NCBI RefSeq assembly: GCF_014696355.1
Contig: NZ_JACJQA010000019.1
Coordinates: 1-64,000, forward strand
Direction of reading: 5' to 3'
Length of the DNA stretch: 64,000 bases
DNA from: Pseudanabaena sp. FACHB-1998
GTDB taxonomy: Bacteria; Cyanobacteriota; Cyanobacteriia; Pseudanabaenales; Pseudanabaenaceae
Position 1 is the stretch's first letter. Each line of letters starts with the position of its first letter. The notes beneath the pieces were generated by a model. It did no database searches. It was not told where the DNA came from and saw only the letters and a list, made by a program, of their open reading frames with translations. The translations under genes were made by a program, and so were the position numbers. Below, piece after piece: positions 32,846-41,586 of the stretch.

Positions 32846-35068
32846 TTAGCTTAGCAGTTGCTTAGCCCGATCGCTAATGGCTTGAGCATTCATGCCATTG
32901 AAATCAAACAACTGACTAGCCGAAGCGGTAGTTTCACCACGCTTCCATGAGAAAACATCGCGCTTGCTGTTGCTGCGGAGCATCACAGGCTCAAGCATTG
33001 CCGAAGCACCACCAACAACACCGATGAGCGCATCACCACCAAACATTGCCTCAAAATCAGCATCACTGAGGAAATTGCCATCTGGCTCAGAGCAGGTGTC
33101 CCAAGCGACATCAGTTGACCGATAGAGGCGGCGAGGGCTAACAATCGAGACGATCTTAGAACCAATACCTTGCTCGGAAAGCTTTTGGGCGGCTTCGTAC
33201 ACTGGTAGTAGCATCATGTCGCCAATGACCGCAAACACAACTTTCTTGCTACCTGCAATTTCTTGCAAAGCGATCGCGCCAGTTTCCAGAGCTTGACGAT
33301 TCTGCTCGAAGGTCGTGCGAATCGGTAGAGGTGATTTACTAGCCGTAATCACTACGCCCTTATTAACGGCTTGCAAAGCCCAGTCATAGCAAATTTGAAT
33401 GCTATTGGAGTCAAGGGGAAATAGGGGAAATATATTGCCATTACGCATCATTGACGCAAAGTAGCCCTCAATTTCTGGGCGTTGGTGTGTCCAGCCATTA
33501 CGACCTTGCTCCAAGGCTCCTGCGGTGAATAAACACACAGTGGCAGGGGTAGGGCGGCGCAACTCAGCCATCGCTTGAGTCACAGTCTGCCAAATGGGAA
33601 GCCCATTAATCGCAAAGGACTCATAGGAACACCAAAGAGTACGACTACCCATCAGTGCTAAGCCCACGGCAAGCCCTGCACAGGCATCTTCGCTGAGGGG
33701 TTCATAGACCTGCCCTCCGGGAGCTTGGTTGTAGAGATCATCAACCGTAGGATGATTGATTTTGAGGACTTGGTTAATATTGGCAATTCCCGATGCTTCA
33801 TTACCATCGGCATTCGTGACGAGGTAGCGCTTATCGGTTTGTCCGACATATCCGACCAATCGCCCCATGGAGGTAGTGGCAATTTTTGATTCACCGATCG
33901 CATATTCTTCTAGGGGCAAAGTACCTAAATCAGTTAGGGGCAATACTGACTCAGTAACTGCGGTCTTAGAAGAGGAACCGCCGCCAGCCCATTGCAAATT
34001 GGTGCGAACGGTTTCCCATGCTTCAGGATTGAGCGCGCGCGATTTTAAACCTGCTACAACGTCAGGATTGTCGAGGGTGTGATGGGCATAAAGGTTATGG
34101 GATTTTGCGCCACGGGCATGAACGCCTGCCCCCTTGAGTTGTTTGATGATAAATACGGTGAGCTTACCGCCAAAGGCAAGTTTTGTGGCTTTATCTACAC
34201 CAACTAAGACGGCTTCGGTAAAGGCTAGACGTTGCTTGAAGGAAAAGGCAGTGCTATCTACATAGGCTCCCGTTTGATTTTGATCATCAAAGTCTTTGGC
34301 ATCTACCAAAATTACTTCATCAAATCCATTGCCTTTCCAGAAAGCAATCATTTCCGCATTAGTTTTGGTGGAAACCATGCTGTGATGCTCTTGGCTATAG
34401 CCATTCCATACCAAGATCGGCACAAAATTGGTAACTTCAGGATAGGCAGTATGGAAATGGGCGATCGAGCTAATGGGATAGGGTTCGCCAAGACCACCAT
34501 CGCCAAAAGTTACAGGGAAAAGCTTGTCCCGATGGAGGAGCGCCGCCGCCATCGCAAAATGTTGTCCTTGTCCGAGGGGCCCCGCAGGAGCGAGAATTCC
34601 GGGAATATATCCAGATAGGTGACCTAGTAAGCCATGCTTTTCGCGAAATCTTTCCCGCATTTGAGCAACGGTATTGATGCCCATATCCTCTAGGGAGCGA
34701 TCGAGGAACATGGCGCTATAGTAACCGGGGGCGTGGTGTCCTACTTCCGTAGGCATATTTTTATGACCAAGCATATAGAATGCAGCCACGGCTTCAGCAC
34801 TGCTCGCAAATCCCCCGGGGTGTCCCGATGCTTTGCTGGCAGTAACTTGTAAGGTGAGATAACGCAGCGCATCAGCAGCAAGTAGGGTTTGAAATACGGC
34901 AGCGCGATCGCTGGGATCGGTAACACCAGACTTTTCTGGGCTAAGCACAGGTTTGCGTCCTAGCTCGTCGAACCCCTCCAACGGTTCGCCAAAGTACTGA
35001 ATGCCTTCGCGAAAGTCATCTTTGAAGACGGGAGTGGCTACGTTTGTGGTGTCAGGGGTTGCGACCAT
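32846..35068 (-). CDS. Transketolase-like thiamine-diphosphate enzyme
   Basis: A 740-residue ThDP-dependent enzyme. The N-terminal half has transketolase-type signatures: TASKASGHPGG with the active-site His, GPLGQGQHFAMA, and the cofactor motif starting GDGGLGEPYPIS and closing with the Asn of LVWNGYSQ. The pyrimidine domain contains LSEDACAGLAVGLA (catalytic Glu) and a TK C-terminal domain (VFAVIGDMMLLPVYEAAQKL). It is longer than, and differs from, the housekeeping transketolase; some cyanobacterial homologues have been discussed as phosphoketolase-like, so the reaction is uncertain. Monocistronic. Confidence 0.75.
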   Translation of the reverse strand: MVATPDTTNVATPVFKDDFREGIQYFGEPLEGFDELGRKPVLSPEKSGVTDPSDRAAVFQTLLAADALRYLTLQVTASKASGHPGGFASSAEAVAAFYMLGHKNMPTEVGHHAPGYYSAMFLDRSLEDMGINTVAQMRERFREKHGLLGHLSGYIPGILAPAGPLGQGQHFAMAAALLHRDKLFPVTFGDGGLGEPYPISSIAHFHTAYPEVTNFVPILVWNGYSQEHHSMVSTKTNAEMIAFWKGNGFDEVILVDAKDFDDQNQTGAYVDSTAFSFKQRLAFTEAVLVGVDKATKLAFGGKLTVFIIKQLKGAGVHARGAKSHNLYAHHTLDNPDVVAGLKSRALNPEAWETVRTNLQWAGGGSSSKTAVTESVLPLTDLGTLPLEEYAIGESKIATTSMGRLVGYVGQTDKRYLVTNADGNEASGIANINQVLKINHPTVDDLYNQAPGGQVYEPLSEDACAGLAVGLALMGSRTLWCSYESFAINGLPIWQTVTQAMAELRRPTPATVCLFTAGALEQGRNGWTHQRPEIEGYFASMMRNGNIFPLFPLDSNSIQICYDWALQAVNKGVVITASKSPLPIRTTFEQNRQALETGAIALQEIAGSKKVVFAVIGDMMLLPVYEAAQKLSEQGIGSKIVSIVSPRRLYRSTDVAWDTCSEPDGNFLSDADFEAMFGGDALIGVVGGASAMLEPVMLRSNSKRDVFSWKRGETTASASQLFDFNGMNAQAISDRAKQLLS

Positions 35069-35202
35069 AGATTTGTTGACCTTTGAGTTGTCCAGAATAG
35101 AGATTTAACTATGAAACAATTAGAGATTAAGAAATGTTGAAATTTTCTCTAATAGCCATTTTAGTATGTAGAAGGACTCTCGAGCTTGTCAAAGATATCT
35201 TA

Positions 35203-36402
35203 ATGACCTTAAATGAAATTCAACCCAAAGCACAGGATGCCGTTCTCGGTGGACAGGTCGCGCCCCCAAGAGGTGGTTTCGTTTTGGGCGGAATTGAAGG
35301 AGTGCAACGGCGGCTCCAGAGTCCTGCGATCGCCCAGAAAATCGCCGCCCTTAGAGAAGCTCTCCACTATGGCGAACACGGTCTCCATCTGATCTTGCAA
35401 GCCCTACAGGATGAATCTGTCAAAGTCCAAAAGTCCGCGTTACTTTTGCTATGGCGAAGACCTGAAGCATATATTCAGCAAGTGATTGAGCAATATAGCC
35501 AATTTCAGTTATTTGATATTGTGCATACTCTGCAAGGTCATCACAATGCGATCGCCTCCCTTGCTCTTTCACCTAATGGCAGAATTCTTTATAGTGCAGG
35601 AGCCGATTTCAGCATTAAGGTATGGGATTTAGGAACCGATGGTCAGAGGGGCAAGCAACTAGGAACGATACACGGACATCATAATATGGTGAATTCCATC
35701 GCACTTAGTAATAACGGGAAACTGCTGGTCAGTGGTAGCCGCGATAAGACAATTAAGCTTTGGGATGCGCGATCGGGCAAAGAGTTAATTACCCTGACAG
35801 GACATATCGGCTATGTCAATTCGGTGGCTTTAACTCCTAACGGACAAATATTAGTTACTGGCAGTCAAGACACAACTATTAAGCTATGGAACCTGAAAAC
35901 TGGCAAAGAAATCCACACCCTTCGGGGGCATACGAGTCTGGTGGATTCCGTTGCCCTAAGTCCTGATGGCAAAGCGATCGCTAGCTGTAGTTGGGATACG
36001 TCTATTAAAGTGTGGGATTTACTATCAGGAAAATTACGATGGGAATTTATCGGACATTCGGCGCGAGTTCTCTCCTTTGCCATTAGTCCCGACGGTAAGA
36101 TTCTGGTTAGCGGCAGTTTGGACACGCGCATTAAGGTTTGGAGTCTCCAAACTGGTCAAGCGATCCGCACCCTAGAAGGGCATTGGGGCTGGGTGAAGTC
36201 TCTCATTATTAGTCGTGATGGGAAGACGCTGATCAGCTCTAGTTACAAAGAAATGCGGGTTTGGAATTTAGAAACAGGAGAACTGTTACAAGTTCTCAAT
36301 GGACATATCAATCTCATTAATGCGATCGCTCTTAGCCCAGATGGACAATTACTAGTTAGTGGTGGCGAAGATAGTAATATTCATATCTGGCGTGTGCCAT
36401 AA
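35203..36402 (+). CDS. WD40 repeat protein with seven blades
   Basis: A roughly 399-residue protein. The first 100 residues are helical and HEAT-like (IAQKIAALREALHYG, LILQALQDESVKVQKSALLLL). Seven WD40 repeats follow, each of the type GH...V.S.ALSP(N/D)G..L.SGS.D..IK(V/L)WDL, from about residue 120 to the end, enough for one closed beta-propeller. Such proteins are binding platforms; the partner is unknown. The ATG at 35203 (start MTLNEIQPKAQ) is preferred; an upstream ATG at 35134 would add 23 hydrophobic residues that could alternatively be a membrane anchor. Closed by a terminator at 36402. Confidence 0.8.
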   Translation: MTLNEIQPKAQDAVLGGQVAPPRGGFVLGGIEGVQRRLQSPAIAQKIAALREALHYGEHGLHLILQALQDESVKVQKSALLLLWRRPEAYIQQVIEQYSQFQLFDIVHTLQGHHNAIASLALSPNGRILYSAGADFSIKVWDLGTDGQRGKQLGTIHGHHNMVNSIALSNNGKLLVSGSRDKTIKLWDARSGKELITLTGHIGYVNSVALTPNGQILVTGSQDTTIKLWNLKTGKEIHTLRGHTSLVDSVALSPDGKAIASCSWDTSIKVWDLLSGKLRWEFIGHSARVLSFAISPDGKILVSGSLDTRIKVWSLQTGQAIRTLEGHWGWVKSLIISRDGKTLISSSYKEMRVWNLETGELLQVLNGHINLINAIALSPDGQLLVSGGEDSNIHIWRVP

Positions 36403-36430
36403 AAAAAGTCGTGCTTCGCACGACTTTTTT
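36402..36430 (+). terminator. Terminator of the WD40 gene
   Basis: Perfect 13-bp stem AAAAAAGTCGTGC / GCACGACTTTTTT with TTC loop, overlapping the final A of the stop codon. Confidence 0.85.
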
Positions 36431-36512
36431 AGTTTTTTCAGGTGTTATTTAAAGAGAAGAGTTAGTAGTGGGGGGATGACGCTCACTACGGATTAGCCAG
36501 TAAGAAATGAAA

Positions 36513-37412
36513 CTAAGCTTCAACAGCTTTATTTTGCTTTTTGCGTCTAACAGCACGCAATCCACCTAAAGCTCCTGCGGCAAGAATACCTGCGATCGCT
36601 GGAGGCACAGGCACAGGACGGACTGAGACAGTGTCATTACTGCAATCAAATCCTAAAGTTGCCAAAAACTGCTTACCTTTATAGCTATCAGGCAAAGTGA
36701 AGGCAAAACCAAATGTATTAGGGTTGCTGCTAGTCAAGTTGATTTGAGTAGGGAACAAGCTATCAGCTAATTCTAAAGAACTCAAGTTACGAACATTGCC
36801 ATTATTGAACCTAGTACCAGAATCAATCACATTAGGCAATGAGGGAGAGCCACTTGTGTAGGGCGCATAGTAAGGATTGCTCCATAAAAGATCGCCAAAT
36901 CTGGAATCACTACCTGTAGCACTCTTTGCTCTATCGTTATAGTCTTTCAAATTGGGATAACCACTGTTATTTCCCGCAACACTTTTACCTGTCACATTAG
37001 TGTAAACACCTAGAGGGGTTGTACCAATCCCATCAGCATTAGGTGCAAAACGAACACCAACCAAAGAACCTTGAGCAGCCTGAAAACTGCTACCAGAGAC
37101 AGGGTTGTTAAAGTCTAAAAATAGATCTCCGAAACCTACGTTATTATTGTTGTAGGTGACTCCATTTATGGAGTTACTTGAGTTAATCCCAACCCAAATT
37201 TCATTACCTACAGTCTTAAAGCCAACGCCATAAATATCCCAACGACTATCTGCATTAAATCCAGAGGGACCAGAGCCATCATAGGAATAGTCATCACGAG
37301 CATAGTTCCAACCACTGATGATTGTCCCAGCCTGTGCAGGGAGACTAGAAGCGATCGCCCCTAAAGAAATTACTACTGCTGAAAGCACTTTTTGTAAAAC
37401 TGACTTTTTCAT
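36513..37412 (-). CDS. Exported surface protein with a PEP-CTERM-like C-terminal sorting signal
   Basis: A 299-residue protein. It has a signal peptide (about 1-28, ending SLPAQA), then an Asn/Ser/Gly/Tyr-rich body with GWNYARDDYSYDGSG near the start and FGDLFLDFNNPVSG further on. The C-terminus is tripartite: VPVPPAIAGI, a hydrophobic helix (LAAGALGGL), and a basic cluster RAVRRKKQ. That is the architecture of exosortase substrates; the motif differs from the classic PEP and resembles cyanobacterial variants. The early part may correspond to an XDD-type family, but this is a tentative match. Probably anchored to the outer envelope or extracellular matrix. Confidence 0.68.
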   Translation of the reverse strand: MKKSVLQKVLSAVVISLGAIASSLPAQAGTIISGWNYARDDYSYDGSGPSGFNADSRWDIYGVGFKTVGNEIWVGINSSNSINGVTYNNNNVGFGDLFLDFNNPVSGSSFQAAQGSLVGVRFAPNADGIGTTPLGVYTNVTGKSVAGNNSGYPNLKDYNDRAKSATGSDSRFGDLLWSNPYYAPYTSGSPSLPNVIDSGTRFNNGNVRNLSSLELADSLFPTQINLTSSNPNTFGFAFTLPDSYKGKQFLATLGFDCSNDTVSVRPVPVPPAIAGILAAGALGGLRAVRRKKQNKAVEA

Positions 37413-37627
37413 CTCTCTTCCCTAAAACCTGACTAAATACTATAAAAAATAGAACTGGGTAATTGAGTGAAATTATTCAACTATCCCTTTCATGCTTCTT
37501 ATAGTCAGCTTTTTCAATCAGTTTGTCATCTAGGCAAAGTTAGCAGAAAGTTATTTCCGAACCTTTACTCTGGTTATTCAATAGTTATCTCGCCATAAAA
37601 GCTTGTAAAATTAGGATATTTTTTATT

Positions 37628-38548
37628 TTATCCACGTAATTTTTGAATCTGGCGATCGCTTTGTTGCGCCCATTGCGTATTTTTTTGCTGATTGAAATAG
37701 GCTTGCGCTTGGATAAAGGACTGAATCGCTTCCTGCTTTTTACCCAGCTTTGCCTGTGCTACACCCATCGTATAAAAAGCTTCTGCATAATCCTTTCGCA
37801 ATTGTTGCGCCTTAAGTAATTGCGATATCGCTGGCTCTGTTTGTCCTTGAATTAGATAAGCCGCACCCAAATTATAATAAGCCTCAGCATATTCAGGATT
37901 AAGTTGGATGGCTCTAGTGTAATAAGCGATCGCCTTCGGAACATCTCTTTGGGTCTGAAACAGTAACCCCAAGTGATAAATGGTTTCAGGGGATTGAGGA
38001 TTGAGTTTCAGAGCTTGATTAAGATTAGCGATCGCCCCATTCGTATCTTTCTTTTCCTTTAGTGCTAACCCCAAATTGTAGTAAGCCACAGATAGATTCG
38101 GATCAAGGCGAACAGCTCTTTGTAAATTGGGAATTGCTTGATTAGGATCTCCAGACTGCAATTGTGCAGCCCCTAAATTGCTATAGGCGATCGCAAACTT
38201 GGGATCTAGTCTCGTAGCCCTTTGAAAAGAATGAATCGCTTCCTTTAATTTACCCGCCTGAGCATGAGCTAAACCAAGGTTGTAATGTGCAGCCGTCAAT
38301 TCAGGATTTTTTTTAATCGCCGCCCGAAAAATTACTACTGCTCCTTCCAGATTTCCCAGCCGTACATAGGCATTACCCCGTTCCAAAAGTTGATCGGCAG
38401 TTTCATTGGGTGGCACAACAATTTCTTGCTGAATCTGTACTTTTTGCGGTGGCTTTTGGCGCAACTGAGCGATCATCTGGGCGATCGCCAGATCAGCATA
38501 AGCACTAACAACCAAGCCCGACGCGAGAACTGCCAAAACTGCTTTCAT
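37628..38548 (-). CDS. Exported tetratricopeptide repeat protein
   Basis: A 306-residue TPR protein. The ATG at 38548 begins a signal peptide (KAVLAVLASGLVVSAYADLAIA); the longer frame to 38587 would add 13 residues before it. About seven TPR units follow from residue 60, each like A(Y/H)YNLGLA....G....AI..(F/L)..A..L(D/N)P. TPR arrays are protein-interaction scaffolds; the partner is unknown. It may sit in the periplasm or thylakoid lumen. It is flanked by the palindrome at 38602-38659 in its upstream region. Confidence 0.85.
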   Translation of the reverse strand: MKAVLAVLASGLVVSAYADLAIAQMIAQLRQKPPQKVQIQQEIVVPPNETADQLLERGNAYVRLGNLEGAVVIFRAAIKKNPELTAAHYNLGLAHAQAGKLKEAIHSFQRATRLDPKFAIAYSNLGAAQLQSGDPNQAIPNLQRAVRLDPNLSVAYYNLGLALKEKKDTNGAIANLNQALKLNPQSPETIYHLGLLFQTQRDVPKAIAYYTRAIQLNPEYAEAYYNLGAAYLIQGQTEPAISQLLKAQQLRKDYAEAFYTMGVAQAKLGKKQEAIQSFIQAQAYFNQQKNTQWAQQSDRQIQKLRG

Positions 38549-38601
38549 AAAAATCAAATTTCGAGTTATTGCCAGCCGAATGCCCAAATATTATATATTA
38601 C

Positions 38602-38659
38602 CCCCAAATAGTTTGTGAGACTGCGCCCTAAGAGACGCAGTCTCACAAACTATTTGGGG
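38602..38659. repeat. Intergenic palindrome in a divergent gap
   Basis: Perfect 24-nt arms (CCCCAAATAGTTTGTGAGAC... and complement) with a 10-nt loop between the TPR gene and trpG, which point away from each other. Not an end-of-gene position. Confidence 0.6.
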
Positions 38660-38803
38660 TTTACCTTGCTAAAGCGAAGCCCCAGCAAGGCAAATGATAA
38701 AGAGAGAGTCGCCAAAGAATGTTAGATTGATAAAGCTGAAAAGCTCTGAATATCGGCGCGATCGTCACTAAATCTGAGCTTCATAACTACAATCACCGTT
38801 ACC

Positions 38804-39406
38804 ATGATTCTCGTTATCGACAACTACGACAGCTTTACTTATAACCTCGTCCAGTACCTTGGGGAACTGTTGCCAGAGTTTCCTGAATTAGGGGAAATTG
38901 TAGTTAAGCGCAATGATGAAATAAATATTGAGCAAGTAAAAGAACTTCATCCCGCAGGGGTCGTAATTTCACCAGGGCCGGGGAGACCAGAGGAAGCAGG
39001 TGTGTCCCTCGATATCATCACCGAGATGGGAGCAACCACCCCAATTTTAGGCGTATGTCTGGGGCATCAGAGTATGGGTTTAATCTACGGCGGTAAAGTT
39101 GTTTCAGCCCCATACCTTATGCATGGCAAAACTTCGCAAATCTATCATACGGGAGTAGGAATTTTAGAGGGACTAGCGAATCCGTTTACGGCGACTCGCT
39201 ATCATAGCCTCGTCATCGAGCGCCAAAATTGCCCAGATGTACTAGAAATAACAGCATGGACGGAAGATGACATAATTATGGGAGTCCGACATAAGCAATA
39301 TCCCCATGTACAAGGTGTGCAGTTTCACCCTGAAAGCATCCTGACCGAAGCTGGTAGAGATCTCTTGAGAAACTTCCTAAAGGGGTTGAGCGTCACCCGC
39401 CAGTAA
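38804..39406 (+). CDS. trpG: Anthranilate / aminodeoxychorismate synthase component II (glutamine amidotransferase)
   Basis: A 200-residue class I glutamine amidotransferase that feeds ammonia to chorismate-using synthases for tryptophan or folate. Seen: N-terminal ILVIDNYDSFTYNLVQYLG, ISPGPGRPEEAG, the nucleophile Cys85 in GVCLGHQS, and the His-x-Glu of VQFHPES near residues 177-179. Sequence alone does not tell TrpG from PabA, and in many bacteria one subunit does both jobs. No partner synthase gene is near. The terminator begins 7 bp before the stop codon. Confidence 0.93.
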   Translation: MILVIDNYDSFTYNLVQYLGELLPEFPELGEIVVKRNDEINIEQVKELHPAGVVISPGPGRPEEAGVSLDIITEMGATTPILGVCLGHQSMGLIYGGKVVSAPYLMHGKTSQIYHTGVGILEGLANPFTATRYHSLVIERQNCPDVLEITAWTEDDIIMGVRHKQYPHVQGVQFHPESILTEAGRDLLRNFLKGLSVTRQ

Positions 39407-39454
39407 TACCAAAACAGAAAATGGCGATGCAATTTTCTGTTTTGGTATTACTGG
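39400..39454 (+). terminator. trpG terminator overlapping its stop codon
   Basis: Perfect 23-nt arms (CCAGTAATACCAAAACAGAA... and complement) with a 9-nt loop. Because the hairpin covers the ATG at 39421, that ATG is unlikely to start the next gene. Confidence 0.8.
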
Positions 39455-39507
39455 GTTTGGTTTTTAGTTCGCAAAATCAATTTACAAAATCATTAATTAA
39501 CAACAAC

Positions 39508-40290
39508 ATGCGCCGCAGACAAATTCTTCGACTAGCCCAAGGTGGAATCATCTCAGCATTTACTGGGGGAATAATTGCCGATGCTGCTAACTCTCAAACC
39601 AATGCCACCTTAAAGTTAGAGTGGCTAGGGCATATGTCATTTTTAGTTTCAGGCGATGGTGTCCGTTTCTTAACTCATCCCTTCCGTCCTGCGGGTTGTA
39701 CCGCGAAGTTACCTGCGCCAAAAGCTGCATCTGATTACATTTTGATTAGTTCGCGCTTACTTGATGAGGGCTATCTAGAAAATCTTGCTAAAGACACAAG
39801 GGTATTGTCGGAGCCAGGTTCTTACAATATTAAGGGGCTGAATATCCAAGGTATTGCAATGGATCACGATCGCATTGGTGGTCGTCGTTTTGGGCGTAAT
39901 GTGGCTTGGCGTTGGAAGCAATCGGGAATTTTTGTCTTGCATTTAGGCGGAGCTGCTGCACCGATCACCCAATCTCAAAGAATTTTAATGGGTCGTCCTG
40001 ATGTGTTGATTTTACCAATCGGGGGCAATGCTCAAAGTAGTGAGCCAACTCAGGCTAAGGCATATTCCCCAGAGGAAGCTAAAGCGATCGTGCAAGAACT
40101 GAATCCGCGCATTGTGATTCCTGTTTACTATCGTAGTGACAAGTCCAGTCAATCCTGCCAGCTCGCCTCCGTTGATGAGTTTCTAGCGCTGATGCCCAAG
40201 GATAGTATCCAGAAATTAGATGGCTCAGTTTTAGAATTAAGCCCCAAAAATCTACCTCAAACAACCGTTGTCAGAGTATTAAAGGCTTAG
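39508..40290 (+). CDS. MBL-fold (UlaG-like) protein with degenerate metal-binding motif
   Basis: A 260-residue metallo-beta-lactamase-fold protein. The start at 39508 (MRRRQILRLAQGG) is preferred to the ATG at 39421, which lies in the trpG terminator; it also gives a twin-arginine-like or lipoprotein-like export signal. The fold is shown by LKLEWLGHMSFLVSGDGVRF, a PRIVIPVYY strand near the end and GRPDVLILPIGGN. The metal-binding HxHxDH is replaced by SSRLLDEG at about residues 81-88, and the GDxGH-type strand reads LHLGGAAAP, so it is probably not a metallo-hydrolase. Role unknown. Confidence 0.75.
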   Translation: MRRRQILRLAQGGIISAFTGGIIADAANSQTNATLKLEWLGHMSFLVSGDGVRFLTHPFRPAGCTAKLPAPKAASDYILISSRLLDEGYLENLAKDTRVLSEPGSYNIKGLNIQGIAMDHDRIGGRRFGRNVAWRWKQSGIFVLHLGGAAAPITQSQRILMGRPDVLILPIGGNAQSSEPTQAKAYSPEEAKAIVQELNPRIVIPVYYRSDKSSQSCQLASVDEFLALMPKDSIQKLDGSVLELSPKNLPQTTVVRVLKA

Positions 40291-40298
40291 CACCCAAC

Positions 40299-40345
40299 CC
40301 AAAAAGTTTAAAAGCGTTGCAAAGCAACGCTTTTAAACTTTTTGG
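40299..40345. terminator. Terminator of the MBL-fold gene
   Basis: Perfect 22-nt arms (CCAAAAAGTTTAAAAGCGTT... and complement) with AAA loop, 8 bp after the stop codon. Confidence 0.8.
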
Positions 40346-40347
40346 AT

Positions 40348-40376
40348 AAAAAAGCTGTGCAAAACACAGCTTTTTT
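40348..40376 (-). terminator. Terminator of the L,D-transpeptidase gene
   Basis: Perfect 12-bp stem AAAAAAGCTGTG / CACAGCTTTTTT with 5-nt loop, touching the stop codon at 40376. Confidence 0.75.
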
Positions 40377-41494
40377 TATGGCGACACTCTTACGACTGTG
40401 CCTGTCTGCACTTGACTAAATAACTCGCGGATATCTTCGTTATACATCCGAATACAGCCATGAGAAGCAGCCGTACCCACAGATGCACGATTCGGAGTTC
40501 CATGAAATCCAGACCAGTTTGTGCCATCTGTCCAAAAGCCAATCCAGCGATCGCCTAAGGGATTTTCAGGATCTTTGCTAGCAATGACATCGCCTGTAAA
40601 GGGATTTTGCCAAGATGGATATTCAATGGTTTGTAAAACTCGATGGTTACCAACTGGCGTACTCCAACCCTGACGACCGACAGCTACAGGATAAGTTTTT
40701 AAAGGAATTTCCCCATGAAAAGCAGTAACAGTGCGGCGGCTGATACTTACCTCTAGCCTTGTAATTTGCAAAAGATCGCGATCCCAGAGTTGGCGATTGG
40801 GGTTGATGGTGTAGGGCGATTTTAGTAGGGGTAATTTTTTCTGATAAGCCAAAGCTTGATAAAGCAATACTGCTAATTCGCTTTTAGAGATTGCATCTTT
40901 GGGTTCAAGAATGCGCGGATCAGGATAATTGGTAACTAAACTTTCCTGAGTAAGGGCGGCGATCGCGGGAATAGCATAGTCTGGAACCTGATTGGCATCT
41001 CGATACATTGAGAGCAAATAGGTTTGCGGATTTTTAGGGGTTTTCGGGTTGAGATTAAGTTCGCGGGCGATCGCTACTAACACTTCCGCCTTGGTCGCTG
41101 GCTCATTCAGCCGAGTGGTAATTTTAGGAGATTTGGAATTAGCAAAGGCAAGGTCTAATAAATTGGCAAGTTCTGCACGGGTAACTTGGCGATCGGGCTG
41201 AAATAAACTAATCCCATCGGGAGAAATCAAAACATTACTTAAGCTTGATTGCGTCAGCAAACCTTCGACAAATAAACGTGACCAATGCTTTTGCAGGTCT
41301 AAAAACAAATATTGATTGGAGTTAGCTTTGGGAGCAGACTTCGTTGCAGTTACAGGGATATTTGCCCAACTGCTTTGATCTGAGCGATCGCTAATTAAAA
41401 AAGTGCCGCCCAATATATTGGCAGCGATAGCAACGCGCAAACAAGAAGTGAAAAGATATTGCTGATTTGGCGATCGCCTTCTCATAATTTTCAA
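40376..41494 (-). CDS. L,D-transpeptidase (YkuD) with SLH-type repeats
   Basis: A 372-residue exported enzyme that makes 3-3 cross-links in peptidoglycan or attaches proteins to it. A signal anchor lies near residues 18-35. The middle (about 60-225) holds SLH-like motifs (DLQKHWSRLFVEGL, QPDRQVTRAELANLL, EPKDAISKSELAVLLYQ). The YkuD domain spans about 245-372: LEVSISRRTVTAFHGE, FHGTPNRASVG and the active-site SHGCIRM with Cys347. All catalytic residues are present. The start could be the ATG at 41494 or the Met four codons in. Confidence 0.9.
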   Translation of the reverse strand: MKIMRRRSPNQQYLFTSCLRVAIAANILGGTFLISDRSDQSSWANIPVTATKSAPKANSNQYLFLDLQKHWSRLFVEGLLTQSSLSNVLISPDGISLFQPDRQVTRAELANLLDLAFANSKSPKITTRLNEPATKAEVLVAIARELNLNPKTPKNPQTYLLSMYRDANQVPDYAIPAIAALTQESLVTNYPDPRILEPKDAISKSELAVLLYQALAYQKKLPLLKSPYTINPNRQLWDRDLLQITRLEVSISRRTVTAFHGEIPLKTYPVAVGRQGWSTPVGNHRVLQTIEYPSWQNPFTGDVIASKDPENPLGDRWIGFWTDGTNWSGFHGTPNRASVGTAASHGCIRMYNEDIRELFSQVQTGTVVRVSP

Positions 41495-41586
41495 TTGCTA
41501 TTGCGTTTAAGGTTGACTTAATGATCCAGAGTAGCTATGCAGTCTAACATATTGCATTAAAAAGCCCACTCCATTAAATTGAAGCT

